Source of the DNA: Corbicula japonica
Taxonomy: Eukaryota; Mollusca; Bivalvia; Venerida; Cyrenidae
Direction of reading: 5' to 3'
Assembly (NCBI GenBank): GCA_038501625.1
Contig: JAZAYU010000009.1
Span: 3,719,001 to 3,783,000 of the forward strand
DNA: 64,000 nt
Positions 28,350-40,829 of the stretch are shown piece after piece (the stretch's first letter is position 1; the number at the start of each line of letters is the position of its first letter). The notes below the pieces were generated by a model. The model had not been told where the DNA came from and made no database searches. It saw only the letters and a list, made by a program, of their open reading frames with translations. The translations under genes and the position numbers were made by a program.

Positions 28350-31300
28350 ATTTTTTACCATATGTGCCATCCGTGAAAGTAGGCTAACAATACGGATGCA
28401 CAACCAATCCATGACAATTAAGAGTTATAAATTATATTGATTTAACGTTTGATAGGCCCTTGTAAAACGTTTAGAGAACTTGTTTTTATGTTGTTCATTT
28501 ACGGATTTTTTTTCCAGTGTCAGAAAAATACTAAGAGGTGTTGAAGGGCCGGGAGCCCGCCATTTATTTTTCAAGGTACACGGAGGTTTTGGTTATTAAG
28601 GACAATTTGATTGTATTATTACGTCTAATAATTGCAAAGTGAAAAGTTGTTTATAAGATTTTTTTATTAATATTTATTTCATAATTTATCAAGTCTAATT
28701 TGCATTTAATTGAGAATTATCACAAATGCCAATATTAAAATGGTGCGTTTTCATTGAAGAATACTTGTATAACATATTAATCAGTTTTCCCGCTTTCAGC
28801 TTCCCAGAAATCGGTTGGAGATAATACTATTTGATACGGCAATTTCCCAGCATGTCCGAATGACAAAAGGAACATTATTATCCCAAACTACGTTTTATGG
28901 GTTTTCTATGGCACGTATAATAGCATTCCGTCAGATATATGAACTTTTGTGACTGTATGTCAAAAACGAGACATCGCAGAAAGCAATAGGGACACCTCAA
29001 TGTCTTATAACTTTTCATGGGATGAAAAAGCACTGAACTACAAACACAAAACATAATCTATAGTAAAATTAAAAACAAGAGAAAACAAAGAGATTATTAG
29101 TATCAAATTTAGGTATATCTGTCTTGCTATATATGTCAAAAAGTTAATACCTTCGTATTTTTTGCTTCTCATGGTTCAGATATTACAAAAGGATTTCATT
29201 ACCAATTTTGTTGAAAAGGGTATAGATTTAGTACATATAACCATTTTAAACATATAACTAATGAAACTTATTAGCTTTAAAGCCTATTTTTAACACTGGT
29301 GTGACGTGTATGAATTACATTACAACGAAGCCTTGTTTTCATACCAACTTTCTTGGTATTGGCATCTTAGATGTACTCAAATAACCTATTGAAGCTTTAA
29401 ATTTACTTTGAAGGCATTTCATCCACCGCAGGATTCTTGACCGCTATATGCGAAGATTGTGCTGATAAAAATATAAAAATCATGTTTGTAACATGACACA
29501 CTTATACAATTAATATATAATAATTCTTTTTTTTTCGTACGTTAATGAATTTTCCATCAGCTTCCACGCTGGTAGGAGTTTGTTCTACTTGTGTTCCCGA
29601 TATGTTTACCCTTGATAAGCCATCACACATCACTTCTTTAGTCCGATGGGTTTTCATCATTATCTTTTAAATCTGTTAAGCTGGTTTCGCAAAGGTAACC
29701 TGTCCGCTTCGCGTGTATCCTCTATGTTCATGGGGTACCATGTTAAGTTGTCACGTGTGTGGGATGGTTAGAATTAACTCACCACGGCAGATGATACTTA
29801 TTTTTTCTTTAGAGCGGCTCTGTGGGCCAAAGGTAATGAAAATGAGAATTGAGATTAGTCTTAAAACTGGCTATTGACTATTCAATTGGTTTATGGACTT
29901 ATTTTCAAAGAAGTCAGATATTGAGATTTGAGTCTAGTTTCCAGTCTCAAATAACGATAGGATTAATTTTTTTTACCTAATCTAGCACTGTCAAAGGCTT
30001 AAAACATATATGTAGAATGAAACAACAAGGTATACATCAGGTTATGCAGTTGCGCTATAAGAAAATCAGGTGCGTACGGATGTTTAATATTTTGATGATA
30101 TCAATTGACTTGAGAGGTATGATGGATAAACAAGATAAAGATTGATGTATCATTTAATGTCTCAATAGTAAAATTGAAAAACATCTTCATTATTTCTATT
30201 AAGCCTTCAGTAAACGTTCATCATTTATGTTAAAAACCAAATATGGTAAATTTCTAGAATCACTCTTAACCAACGGAAATAATTATTTCATTTCTCCGCT
30301 ACATTATTTATAATCTATCTGTTCTTTTAACATTTATTTAATCGCAAAACTAAGTCAAAGGATAGTTTAGATAGCTACTAATAAAATTCTATGAAACAGA
30401 TAAAACATTTATTCGTAAGTTGGCTTTTTTGGAAAAGTTCTACACAAATCTAGGTAAGATTTCATACTAGATTATTTATTGTTAGTATTAACTATTTTAT
30501 TAATTATAAAACACATGAAATCTTAACATAAAACAGAAACATTATATCTCTATCTAATGAAAGATTTAACAAAAACAATCAAAGCTTATGATTGTCTTAC
30601 AGTGTATGACTTCAATTTCTGGCAGGCAGGTTACCGTATCATCCCTTAGGCCAACATTAATCACAATTTTTATCCGAAAAGATCCGAACAGATCGGAGGT
30701 AATAACGGTACACAGGGTACATAAAGTATGAAACTATTAATGTTATTGTACAGAAATATAATGAATAAAAAATTCTATTTGAAGTGAAAAATACAAAATC
30801 ATAAATTCCAGACCTGATTTAACCGAATTTGATCAATAACGATACGTTTAATTCTTTCCACCTTATCTAGAACTGTCAAAGGCTTAAAGCATAATATTTT
30901 ATGTTTCCACATACTAACAGTTCTGTGGCTTTCGGTTCTAATACATCGCACAAAAGGTGTATAGACAGCTTATGAATATTTGCGTACAATGTTGTTGACT
31001 CGTTATGACTGCAATATTGGTACACAAACGAACTCATGAAGGCGACACAGAATGTTTACATACCCTTCTAGTTCAATTAGATGCCATATGCCTATGTATA
31101 TTAGCAATAGGTTCAAACAAGGACCAAAGTAGAATGCAGAGTTAATTAACTTCATTTAGAGGTTTACAATAAACATACACTGACGCGATTAATAAAAACT
31201 GTTCAGTTTACATATGCTTGCCTTGCTTGTGTTAGATGTCAAAATGTTAGAAATATGAGTTGATAATCATTTAATACAAAAATGTGAATTATGTAGTCTT

Positions 31301-32214
31301 GTCAATATTTAACATGTATGTTCACTATGCACAGTACTAATTACTAAATCGCGTAAGTACAATTACACATGTAAAAAGGATGAACTCCAGTCACTATCTA
31401 GAGTAGTTTTATCAAATAAAGCCTATCCAATCTCGTTCTCTGTATTTTGAACAAGCCTTATATACATGTCTTATTGGGTCACACGGCACTTTGAAACGGC
31501 TTATAATAGACAATGTGTCACAATGCCACAAGACAAAGTCTTCCACTATGAAGAGCACTCAGAATGCCGGTCTACCCATACGAATCGGATCTTAATCGAC
31601 CTCCCCAGACATCGCAATGGTTTTACACACACTGAAGTCATTCTGAATATTTCTCGAATTCAATCTTATTTTATGGGTGAGGTATAATTGACCCTTAGGT
31701 TATTAGATATTCCAGCGGATAATTTCATTTCAGCCAAACAGATCCTTGAGATCTGAAACTAATCTCAAAACTTAGTTTTATGATCGTGGGCCCTGAGTTA
31801 TGTCCTGCTTGTTGAAAGACTCGGCAATCATTACATCCAAATTCATGTCAATTGTACATTGTATTACCCTTTGATTTAACTTACTCTAAGGCAACTGCAA
31901 AGGGTATCCAAGTTTGTGGAAGCCGTGGCCAATGTAATAACTGAAATTAAAACTAGAGTTAAAAGGATGGAAAACATATAGATATATTTTCAGATTCTTC
32001 GTCGAAATTTTATTCAGTTTTATTACACAAATTTTCCCGTATTCTTGCGCAATGCTAAACCATTCCTTTGAAAACAGTAATAAAATTGACAATTCAAGTT
32101 TGTCAGTTGAAAATTCTAATGATTATGAGTGTAATGAAAGTTTGTGTGAACTGTGTTGAAAATTCAAGTTACTATTTTGGAAATTTAAAACCAAAGATAA
32201 AGGTGCCAGCGCCC
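28350..32214. other. Intergenic, no gene recognised
   Basis: Holds degenerate family B pieces (about 29824-29950 and 31729-31800) and a short family C-like piece (about 29755-29805). Nothing else identified. Confidence 0.6.
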
Positions 32215-32350
32215 AAGATCATAAAACTGAGAATGGAAACCAGTCTCAAATTTCAAGCATCTGATTGGCTGAAATGGCGACAAGTAACTATTTCAGCCAA
32301 TCAGATGCTTGAGGTTTGAGACTGGTTTCCGTTCTCAGTTTTATAACCTT
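32215..32350. repeat. Family B fold-back, 136 bp
   Basis: AAGATCATAAAACTGAGAAT... mirrored by ...GTTCTCAGTTTTATAACCTT. The arms share GCATCTGATTGGCTGAAAT. The centre is slightly altered (GCGACAAGTAACTA). Confidence 0.85.
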
Positions 32351-33188
32351 CAGCCCTGATTACAGCATATGAATACAATTCAGGTATTGATCTTAGAAGT
32401 CGGAGGTTTCCGGTCGGAAAGTTGCGAAAAGTGTGATATATCAGCTTGCACTGTAATGTCAAAACTAAAATAAATTCACAAATAAAAATGTTAAGCGTTT
32501 GACAAATTATGATTAAAGTATATGAAAAATTAATGGAATTCGACATATAAGAAAATCTGGTGGAATCAAGGGATAAATCTGGTGATTATGCCAAGATTTA
32601 TATTTTAACCGTCTATAAGTATGGGAATAGTGCACTACAAAAAGCATGCGAATTCTTTAAATTAAAGCTTAAGTAAACGTGATTACTCACGCAGAGAAAC
32701 AGTTCGCGATTTATATTGGAAACGTCCTGAAATGATTTATTTTGTTTTGAATGCAACTAATCATTGAGTGCAACTGCACTGATTTAATACTTCAATACGC
32801 CTGATTAAGTAAATGGGGAGAAAATTAAAAAAAAAATCTTTACCTTAAAATATTCGAGCACCCTTTCTGAACAGATATTTGCTAGTTTTCATGCAATTGG
32901 CGATTATTTGCCTTTGAATCATTAAGAATCTTCAAAATGTTAGAAAAGAAGACTCCCTGGAGCTCAGAATAAATTGTATTCAGCTTTTTGGACCGCGTTA
33001 ATGATATTCTTCTCGAACCTAAATGTTCCAATTTTAATTTTCTTGAAGCTCTAAAACACATTCCGCAACCTAATATGATAAAACCCAAATGTCAGAAGTG
33101 CATACTGCATGAAACTTATTGCCAATTATTTGTGAGTACTTTTTTAACAGCGTCACAATGTTTAGTTTTGGACGACAACCTCATCTTG

Positions 33189-33285
33189 TTCCCAAGATCA
33201 TAAAACTAAGATTGGACATCAGTCTCAAATCCCAACTGCCAGAGAGTTTAGAATGGTCTTCAGGTTTAGTTTAAGTCTCATTGCA
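33189..33285. repeat. Family B fragment
   Basis: CCCAAGATCATAAAACTAAG then ATTGGACATCAGTCTCAAAT; the second arm is decayed. Confidence 0.5.
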
Positions 33286-33569
33286 CATTGCTTCGATTAA
33301 GTTATTACTTGAGAATGTTTGCTTCTCGGTGTGGCTACAAAAAGCCACCCACAAAACTATTAGTCTCTGGAGAATATTTGGACAAGTTAGTATTTAAGTA
33401 AATTAATTCTTAAAAACAGACCATTACTCTTGCAGTTTCATCACTTCCTAGTATTGTTATCATTATTATAAACTAACCTAAATTTTATTGAATTTTAATC
33501 TATTATTTTATTATTAATGAGGGTTGGTTTGCTTTCCTCTTCTTTATTATTGCATCATGTTCTCCCAGC

Positions 33570-34015
33570 TAATCAGTTTTGCATGAATAACACGAGAATA
33601 CAGTTAGAAATTATATCGCATTGATTTAGTTGTTTACACAAAGGTAATATTATTTACTGCACAAACCTGAAGTCTGGGGTCAAAACTGCAAAGATATTTG
33701 TACCTGCAATATTTCCAACACACCTGTGATCAGTATTTGCTAGTAAAAACTGCACTGATAAAAAGAACTGGCCAACTTTGAAAGTCGCAAAGCCCGACAA
33801 ATATGAGATTTGTTTCAAACAAAATGAATACTTATAAAACTAAAACTTTATCTTGTCAGACTCCTAAAATATTTGAATCATTCCTTTATAAATCCGAAAG
33901 ACATATTCTGTTTTATAGGTCATGGTTTGCATTGTTAATGTGCTAAACTTTGATGCATTTAGGTTGCTTACATCCGTTAATGTTGCTCTTTGACTTTACT
34001 ACATAAGTTTCTGCC
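33570..34015 (+). repeat. Dispersed repeat pair (partner 38815-39010)
   Basis: Shared in order: CGCATTGATTTAG, TCTGGGGTCAAAACTGC / CCAGGGTCAATACTGC, GCAATATTTCCAACACACCT then GTGATCAGTAT. Diverged. Confidence 0.5.
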
Positions 34016-34228
34016 TAATAAGTTAGTGATTTAAACTCATAAAACATAAACGTTTATAACTCCTTGATGGTATTTTGATTGCCACTGATTCTTTCTTAGC
34101 GGTATCGTGTCGAGTTGTTCCATAACGCTATTGTTTCCATTTTTATTATGGCGGTACCATGTCTTACTGTTTTAAAGCAGTACTGGCAATATATATCCTA
34201 TTGTTTCATAGAGGTACATCTTATTTTT

Positions 34229-34256
34229 AGACTGGAGCGCGCATGCGCGACAGTCT
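34229..34256. promoter_or_regulatory. GC-rich palindrome with NRF1-type core
   Basis: AGACTG then GAGCGCGCATGCGCGA then CAGTCT is a near palindrome containing GCGCATGCGC, the NRF1 recognition pattern. Related AGACTG/GCGCG words recur near 34281 and 34948-34959. It could be a promoter site or the end of an unrecognised element. Confidence 0.3.
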
Positions 34257-35786
34257 TAAGTAACGATGCCGTGAACTCTGTGACGCGCAGTCTTTAACTT
34301 CGGGTGTATCATTGCGACCACGAGAGCGTATCAAGTAAGTGGGGTTTTGTGGTCACCGCGAGAGCAGGCCGAAATGTTCTGCACAAGTGTGAAGCACAAT
34401 GCAGCACAACATTCCACGAATGCTGAGCGATTGATAGTAAGTTTCCGTGTAATTTTGGAGCATCCATGCCAAAAACGCCAGCTAACAAATGTAGAGTGAA
34501 ATAACGACCAGCTACGACAGTGAACAAGCAACTGGATATGCATGTGTAGTTTAGTTACGCCTGAAAGATTTAGTAGTTGTGTGGCATAAAAAGTAGTGCA
34601 TTTTAAGAAAATACAAATATTTCGAGAAGGAATGCGAACTTTGAAAAATAATGCTACAAATAAAAACAAGAAAACTATTTAATGTTGTTGTTCGGACAAC
34701 TATGAAAGGATATTAAATAAACGATTAAAAACAAACAAACCTAAGATTAAGGTGAAAACAAAGTGGAAAACCTTATTTCCTTGCATCAAAATACGAGTAC
34801 CTGCATCTATTGAAATCCCTGAATATACTGAATTATTTGCTAATGTTGAAGATATTAACTGTCACAAAGTTTAACGAAAAAATCACACATAGTTTCATAT
34901 GTTTAAAGTAATGATATCTGTGCAGGGCAAGTTCGATTCAACCAGCGCGCCAGTCTTTCAACGATTTCAGCGCTTTGATTTTAAAGCGCTACCTTGTCTT
35001 ATTGCTTCATAGCGGTACCCAGTCCTATTGTTTCGCCATAAAGTTCATGGTGTGTAATGTCAAAGATTATAGTTCATGAATTTGAACGTTTTGGGTGTTT
35101 CTTTCTTTGCTTCCGGTCTAAGTGTGTACATGGATACTCTGTCTTTTCAATTGCATAGACCATTTAAATTTCCGAAGAAATAAATCGAACTGCTTAAGAA
35201 ACAATCAACCGAACTCTCAAAACAAAAATAAGTATGAACAATATCTTCTTTTAAAAGATGAACAACAGGAATGGTAATGCAGCATTTGAACCATCTTGTG
35301 CCACACAGGATTAATTCTGTTGATTAGGTCAACACATCGAACGTGCTTGTATTGCATGAGATAAGCCCAATAAATTAAAGAAAAACACACTAAATAGATT
35401 GCATTTATCTGGAAATCACGGAGCAAAACTGTTTTGAGTTCATCATTGAGCAGTTAATGCTTTTCTTATTAAATCCAACAGCATATTTTAATATCCAAAC
35501 AATGGGAAAGAATGGATTTAAATGCACTTAGCAACCAAATCGTTTGACTTCAACATCTAAACGTCATTAAGAAAGGAGATGGTCTAAACTTTCATTATGG
35601 TCTGCATTAAAACAACATTTGTTCTCTCAGTTAACTATGGTCTACTGGTGTAACTGATTATCAAACACTTTACATTAAATAATTTTTTTTACATATATAC
35701 TCGCTTAAAACTTATTACTTACAACTGTTAAAGGCTTTAGTACATCCACATTTATAATATGATATAGATATAAGTATAATATATCA

Positions 35787-35984
35787 GTGATATGGACTCC
35801 AAAATACAAGAAAAAGGCAGTTGTCATTGATAATGTGCAGAGGAGAGCCACAAGAATGCTACGGGAACTCCAGGAACTAGAATATAAAGACAGGTTTATT
35901 AGACTTGGTTTACCAACACTCGAGTATAGAAGAAGCAGAATGGACGTCATTTAAGTATTCAAGCTAAGACATGGGCTTAAATAG
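35787..35984 (+). pseudogene. Decayed LINE reverse-transcriptase C-terminal fragment
   Basis: One frame reads VIWTPKYKKKAVVIDN, VQRRATRMLRELQELEY, KDRFIRLGLPTLEYRRSR, then a stop, then VFKLRHGL. The pattern VQRRATR...L.Y..R...L.LPTLEYRR is the conserved stretch after the palm/thumb of CR1/Jockey-type non-LTR reverse transcriptases. It is 5'-truncated with an in-frame TAA and another stop, so it is inactive. Confidence 0.85.
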
Positions 35985-36018
35985 TCATGCTCACTGACAT
36001 AGTAATACTAGAAATATA

Positions 36019-36033
36019 GGGGGGGGGGGGGGG
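36019..36033 (+). repeat. Poly-G run (15 G)
   Basis: Uninterrupted G tract after the LINE fragment, followed by ACACACA. Confidence 0.9.
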
Positions 36034-36039
36034 ACACAC

Positions 36040-37785
36040 AAACATGGTTCAAGCCTAGAGCCAAAATAAGCAATGTTAATTTTCTGAGTAAAAGATTTAA
36101 ATGATCACATATTATTTACTTTTTTGCCGCTTTCTTGGTGGTATGCGTTTGCTTATTTGATAATAAACGCGCCTTGGCGAAATAGCACAGAATTTATGAA
36201 AGCTGTTTTCAGAGTTCAGTGAATTAATATGGTTTTATTAAGACACTATCGATGAAAATCTCCAAGTATCAGAAGGTTTAACAAAAACATTTTGCAAGAC
36301 ATTGCAGATGAATATGCAAAACTAATTGATTTGAAGATTTCAAGTTATCTTTAATGTCGTTTTCTTTATAATTTGAACAAGTTTTTTACACTTCTAACAT
36401 ACAAGTTTGTGAAAGATAAAACTTGAAAGTTTAATTATAAATTACGATAATGAAATAAAAAGGCAATTTGTAATTTAGTTATAAAATCATAATACTAGAT
36501 GCATTACAAAAAAAATAATTAAATTAAGGGATTCCAAATGTTTAGAAATTTAAAACCTGTGTTCCAGTAAGTGTGTAACACTTCAAATATTAGCTCCAAG
36601 GTTCATGTTTACAGCAATGCACTTAAATCTCAATTTTCTCGTTAAAATTATTGCTGTGATTCAAGTATTAATATCATTGCAGAGATAAAAGTGTGTGTGA
36701 TAAGTTTCCAAGTTTCTCAGTAAATATACATATACCAGTATGTACATGACATAAACACGAGACATTATAATCAAACAATATAAACAGTTTGAGGGTTACA
36801 TATACATGTACCGTAATACTTGAACCAAAATGCTTACAAACAAAACAATTATATTCAGAGATGTTCCTGTTCTATAAAGATGATTATAAAACGTTTTGCA
36901 AATTCTTTCAGTAACTCAGATATGATTTAATTTTGTTTCTTTCTTTTGACGAGGTTTAAAATTTCATAACTCTTTGGTTTGAAATCAAATTATCAAACGT
37001 ATTGCAAAATATATAGTTGTCCATTTTAGTCTAAAAAGGGAATTCCATTTCCTTAGATGTTCAAAGACTCTATTGCATTCAGTTGGTATGATTGATTGCC
37101 TGAACATCAGCAATAACAATTATCTTGACCTGGATCGGTGATTCTTAAGGTAAACTGCAATTTATTATATTTATTTTAGGCATATTACATTTAATAAAAG
37201 CACGTTCTCTGTCCGTATCCATTGAAATCAGAATACGTCTCTTTGCAATTTGCAATATCAAGCTTGTTTCTTTATTGCTGCGTTGCAAATTAAGAATATC
37301 TTGCACAAAAACCGTAACATTACGTCCGTAAAAAATACATCCCTGCAATAATATCAATACTATATGTGAAGACTATTTGTGCTAAAATTTCAAAAAATCC
37401 AATTTTCGTTTTTAGATTTAAATCAAACTCTGCATGTTGTCGGTATAAAACTCTAGGTTAAAGAAAATATTAATGGTATTTTTATGTGTAAAATAAACAT
37501 TTTATAATGTTGAAAAGTAATGTTTTACGTAGTATGGATGGAAACTGTCTTAGCCTAGCAGCATCTTATATTAACTATTCTTAAAATGACAACATTGTTT
37601 TGCTTTGTTATTATTGTATGTACCAGAAATGAACTCTCATACTGCTATTGAAACAGAAATATCACGATTCGTCCTAAATGATCTCAATCTGGTTTGAAAC
37701 AAGTTAAACAACACAACCAATTTATTCAGGCGCCATTATCACCATCCTTTGGGATGGATTAATGTTTGTAAGTTACCTGCGTAGA
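36040..37785. other. Intergenic, nothing recognised
   Basis: AT-rich, only short frames, no repeat family assigned. Confidence 0.6.
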
Positions 37786-37789
37786 TAAT

Positions 37790-37872
37790 GAAATTGCGCT
37801 TAACGCGGGCTAGGGAGCTTGTTGCAGCCCATGAACACGCTCAATCATACCGAACCTGCAATATTTTCATAA
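37790..37872 (-). repeat. Family D dispersed repeat
   Basis: TTGCGCTTAACGCGGGCTAG, CAGCCCATGAACACGCTCAA and CCGAACCTGCAATATTTTCA, in inverted orientation relative to 27.0 kb. Confidence 0.7.
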
Positions 37873-38814
37873 TGTATGTTTGACGACTTTCAAATCTATA
37901 TCACTGTACCAGCTTTTAGTTCCTTGGCTGGCAGTTATTGATAACCCTGGCATCCAAATATAGTGCAAACACCATGTCATGTAAAATTTCACTCAATATT
38001 TACAGTACAATTTTGACCATCCCAAACGAAGGTATTCATATGGCGGTGGACATGGAACCTTCAAAGCGGTATTTTCAGATTAATACCATTCCATGTTCAA
38101 CGGCGTATGGTCCCGAGATAAAAGAATGGGTTTGCTATAAACGAGAAAACAGTGGGCGGAACGAAGCAGAATAGAATTTTGACAGGAGATCTTAGAATTT
38201 AAACCCTGCATATCACAGACGCCAAAGGCAAAATTTAAAAAGCAGGAAGTATATTCTTGGAGTGATTTAACAATATCCAAATCTATATTGGATGGGAAAT
38301 TAAAACCACCCATCTTAAACTTTCCAAGCCAAGACAGATAAAAACGTTTTGCTACACAATCAATAATAATCATTTACTTTCCTTATTAATGCTTGTATTA
38401 AATTAAAGCCGCCTAAAATGATACAAGAGCGACAAATAAGGAGCACAATGTTGGCTTTAAAATTTCCCACCATATTAAAAACATGAGCATCCACTGAACA
38501 CTGTGGCACGTTCATCGCAAGGTTTTTCAAGTTTGAGTCTAATGGTATTTATATTTGCTCCGCGGTCTAAAATTGATTTAGAAACTCGATGAAAGCTTTG
38601 TAATTTCACAGATTCGTTCGATGCTAAAAGCACTTTATTTCACCTGATTTTTCGACGGCCTGTTGTATTCAGTATTCATCTCTGTATTAACTTTACTATA
38701 ATTTAAATATGCACGGTAACACCTTGTTTCCTCCTATCGCGTGTATCACTTTCTAATAATCTGCTAGTAATAAACTTGATAACATTCCGGAATGTATGAA
38801 AAATAAAATAAGAA

Positions 38815-39010
38815 GAAAATGAGGCATCAGATCGCATTGTTTAGATGTTTTTCTAACTTAACGATAACATATTTTGGTTCACAATTCAAACTCCAGGGTC
38901 AATACTGCTGATATTTGTATTAAAGCATTCCTGTAATATTTCCAAAACACCTGTGATCAATATAGATAGTGCTGCTTTGAAAGTTATTCCAGTTTTCTGC
39001 TAAAGAAACT
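38815..39010 (+). repeat. Dispersed repeat pair (partner 33570-34015)
   Basis: GATCGCATTGTTTAG, CCAGGGTCAATACTGCTGAT and TGTAATATTTCCAAAACACC then TGTGATCAATAT. Confidence 0.5.
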
Positions 39011-39942
39011 ATGTGAATACCGCTTTTATAATATTTGAATATTTTATCATATCTCCAGCCTTGAAGCGATTTTTTGATTTATTTTGTTGTATAGTAGTAG
39101 GATATTTTCGTCCTAGATGTACTGTTTTATTTCTTTCTGAGCTGTCCTCAGTTATTATTATTTTTAAAAGGAAAATCTTTTAGTATTTTATGCAATCGTT
39201 CAGGCAAATAAAACTAATCATTGATTATCAGCTTTTGATAACTTGTGGACTAGTCAATACCTCATCGAGTCGCTAACTTTCGTACTGGTAATATTTATGT
39301 TAGAATTTGTACCTCTTCTTATAAACAAATAATAGTCATCCCAATGAGTACTAATTGTTCACCCCTTGTTGCTGATCTGTTTTTATACTGTTATGAAAGG
39401 AAAGAAAATTTATGTTATCTCTTTCTACCGAACATCCAGATGACATTATTACAGCCTTTAACAATACCTCGATGTACCTTGATGATTTGTTTAATATTGA
39501 AAATATATCACCAGGATAGAAAATAGATAATAAACATTTTCCAAAAATAAAATATATCTCATTTAACTCCAGCTTAATAAAGCAAACATTTCAGAAAAGC
39601 AAACCATCTTGATCTACATCTTTCTTTTTAAAATATCACTACTAAAATATATTATAAAACAGATTATTCAAATTGTAATTTCAATAAACGTAATATTTGT
39701 ATTACAGAAAACTTTAAAACAGGGTTATCGATATGAAAATATTAGAAAATCCTTTTTACAAATTTTATCAAGGATACCCAGATTTAATTCAGAAATACAG
39801 GTACAGCTTAATACCGCTATTGCAACATGTTATTCTACAGCCAGTTTAAATTTATAGAGAATTAATTTATAAACTAAAGAAATTAAAAAACATAATTACA
39901 TTTAAATTAAGTCATAAAAATCATCGTATATAATAAAATAAA

Positions 39943-40560
39943 GGTTACTTACATGATATTCTACAGCGCTCTGCATGCCTGAATTAATCGTTATATTTAC
40001 CTCTTTGTTTTCACGACGGTGGCAGGGTTTAAGAGTTTATCAAGTGTATTTTTAGGGGTGGGGGAATCTTGTCAAAGAATCTAAAAGCTCGATCTGTTTC
40101 GTTTATCCCTGTCACAGTGCTCTTGCTGATTTGACTTCAGGGGCTCTTATGTCAGTAAAGTCACTCCCTTTTGCTTTAAATGCCATTTGCTTCTTATGTT
40201 TTATATGTTTGTGCGCTTTTGCATACAACATTGCCGGGATTATGGGTGAGTTGAAGTTTTCACCGAGACAATTTGTACTTGTTTGTTTATATGAGAACCT
40301 GTGGGGGGCAAGTGTGAGGTTGGTGCATTCTAGAACCTGGTTTTAACCCCGAATGGCAAATTATTTCGCTACAGACCGTTCAAAGGCGGTAATCCCATAG
40401 GTTCTCATTTTCGTGAATTGTCTGTGGTGCCTTATTTGAAATTAATCTTGTTATAAGTACATGCTGTATTTTCCACTCTACAATTGACTGCTTGTGGAGA
40501 CTGTGTTTTTTGGGTGTGATGTTTCCTGATCTGCATATTTTACTTATTTTAACACTTGAC
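39943..40560 (+). repeat. Family C dispersed repeat, fuller copy
   Basis: AAAGGTTACTTACATGATAT, TACAGCGCTCTGCATGCCTG, CACGACGGTGGCAGGGTTTA, TTGCATACAACATTGCCG, GAACCTGTGGGGGGCAAGTG and CCTGATCTGCATATTTTACT all recur, inverted, at 48505-49145. A 71-codon frame within it has no recognisable domain. Confidence 0.75.
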
Positions 40561-40673
40561 ACAATGAAGCTGAGACTGTTCAGTTAGAGGAAGCAACATC
40601 CTTACTCCCACTTACAGAAAAAATACTCACGTCTACCTAGCAGGACCAACATTCTCATATCAACCCAGGTCCC

Positions 40674-40802
40674 AAGGTTATAAAACTGAGCATGGAAACC
40701 AGTCTAAAATCTCAAGCATCTGATTGGCTGAAATGGCGACCATTTCAGCCAATCAGATGCTTGAGATTTGAGACTGGTTTCCAATCTCAACTTTATAACC
40801 TT
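40674..40802. repeat. Family B fold-back inside a 23-bp direct repeat
   Basis: AAGGTTATAAAACTGAGCAT... mirrored by ...CCAATCTCAACTTTATAACC. The flanks carry CAACATTCTCATA(T/C)CAAC (about 40647 and 40808), about 23 bp in all with one mismatch, possibly a target duplication. Confidence 0.85.
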
Positions 40803-40829
40803 CATCCCAACATTCTCATACCAACCCAG

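Noticed and set aside
34331..34669. 112-codon minus-strand frame
   Set aside because: No family resemblance, overlapping frames of similar length on the same strand, no splice or promoter support beyond the nearby GC palindrome.
37938..38373. Overlapping frames of 78 and 97 codons on opposite strands
   Set aside because: Neither shows motifs, splice context or GC shift; mutual shadows in ordinary intergenic DNA.
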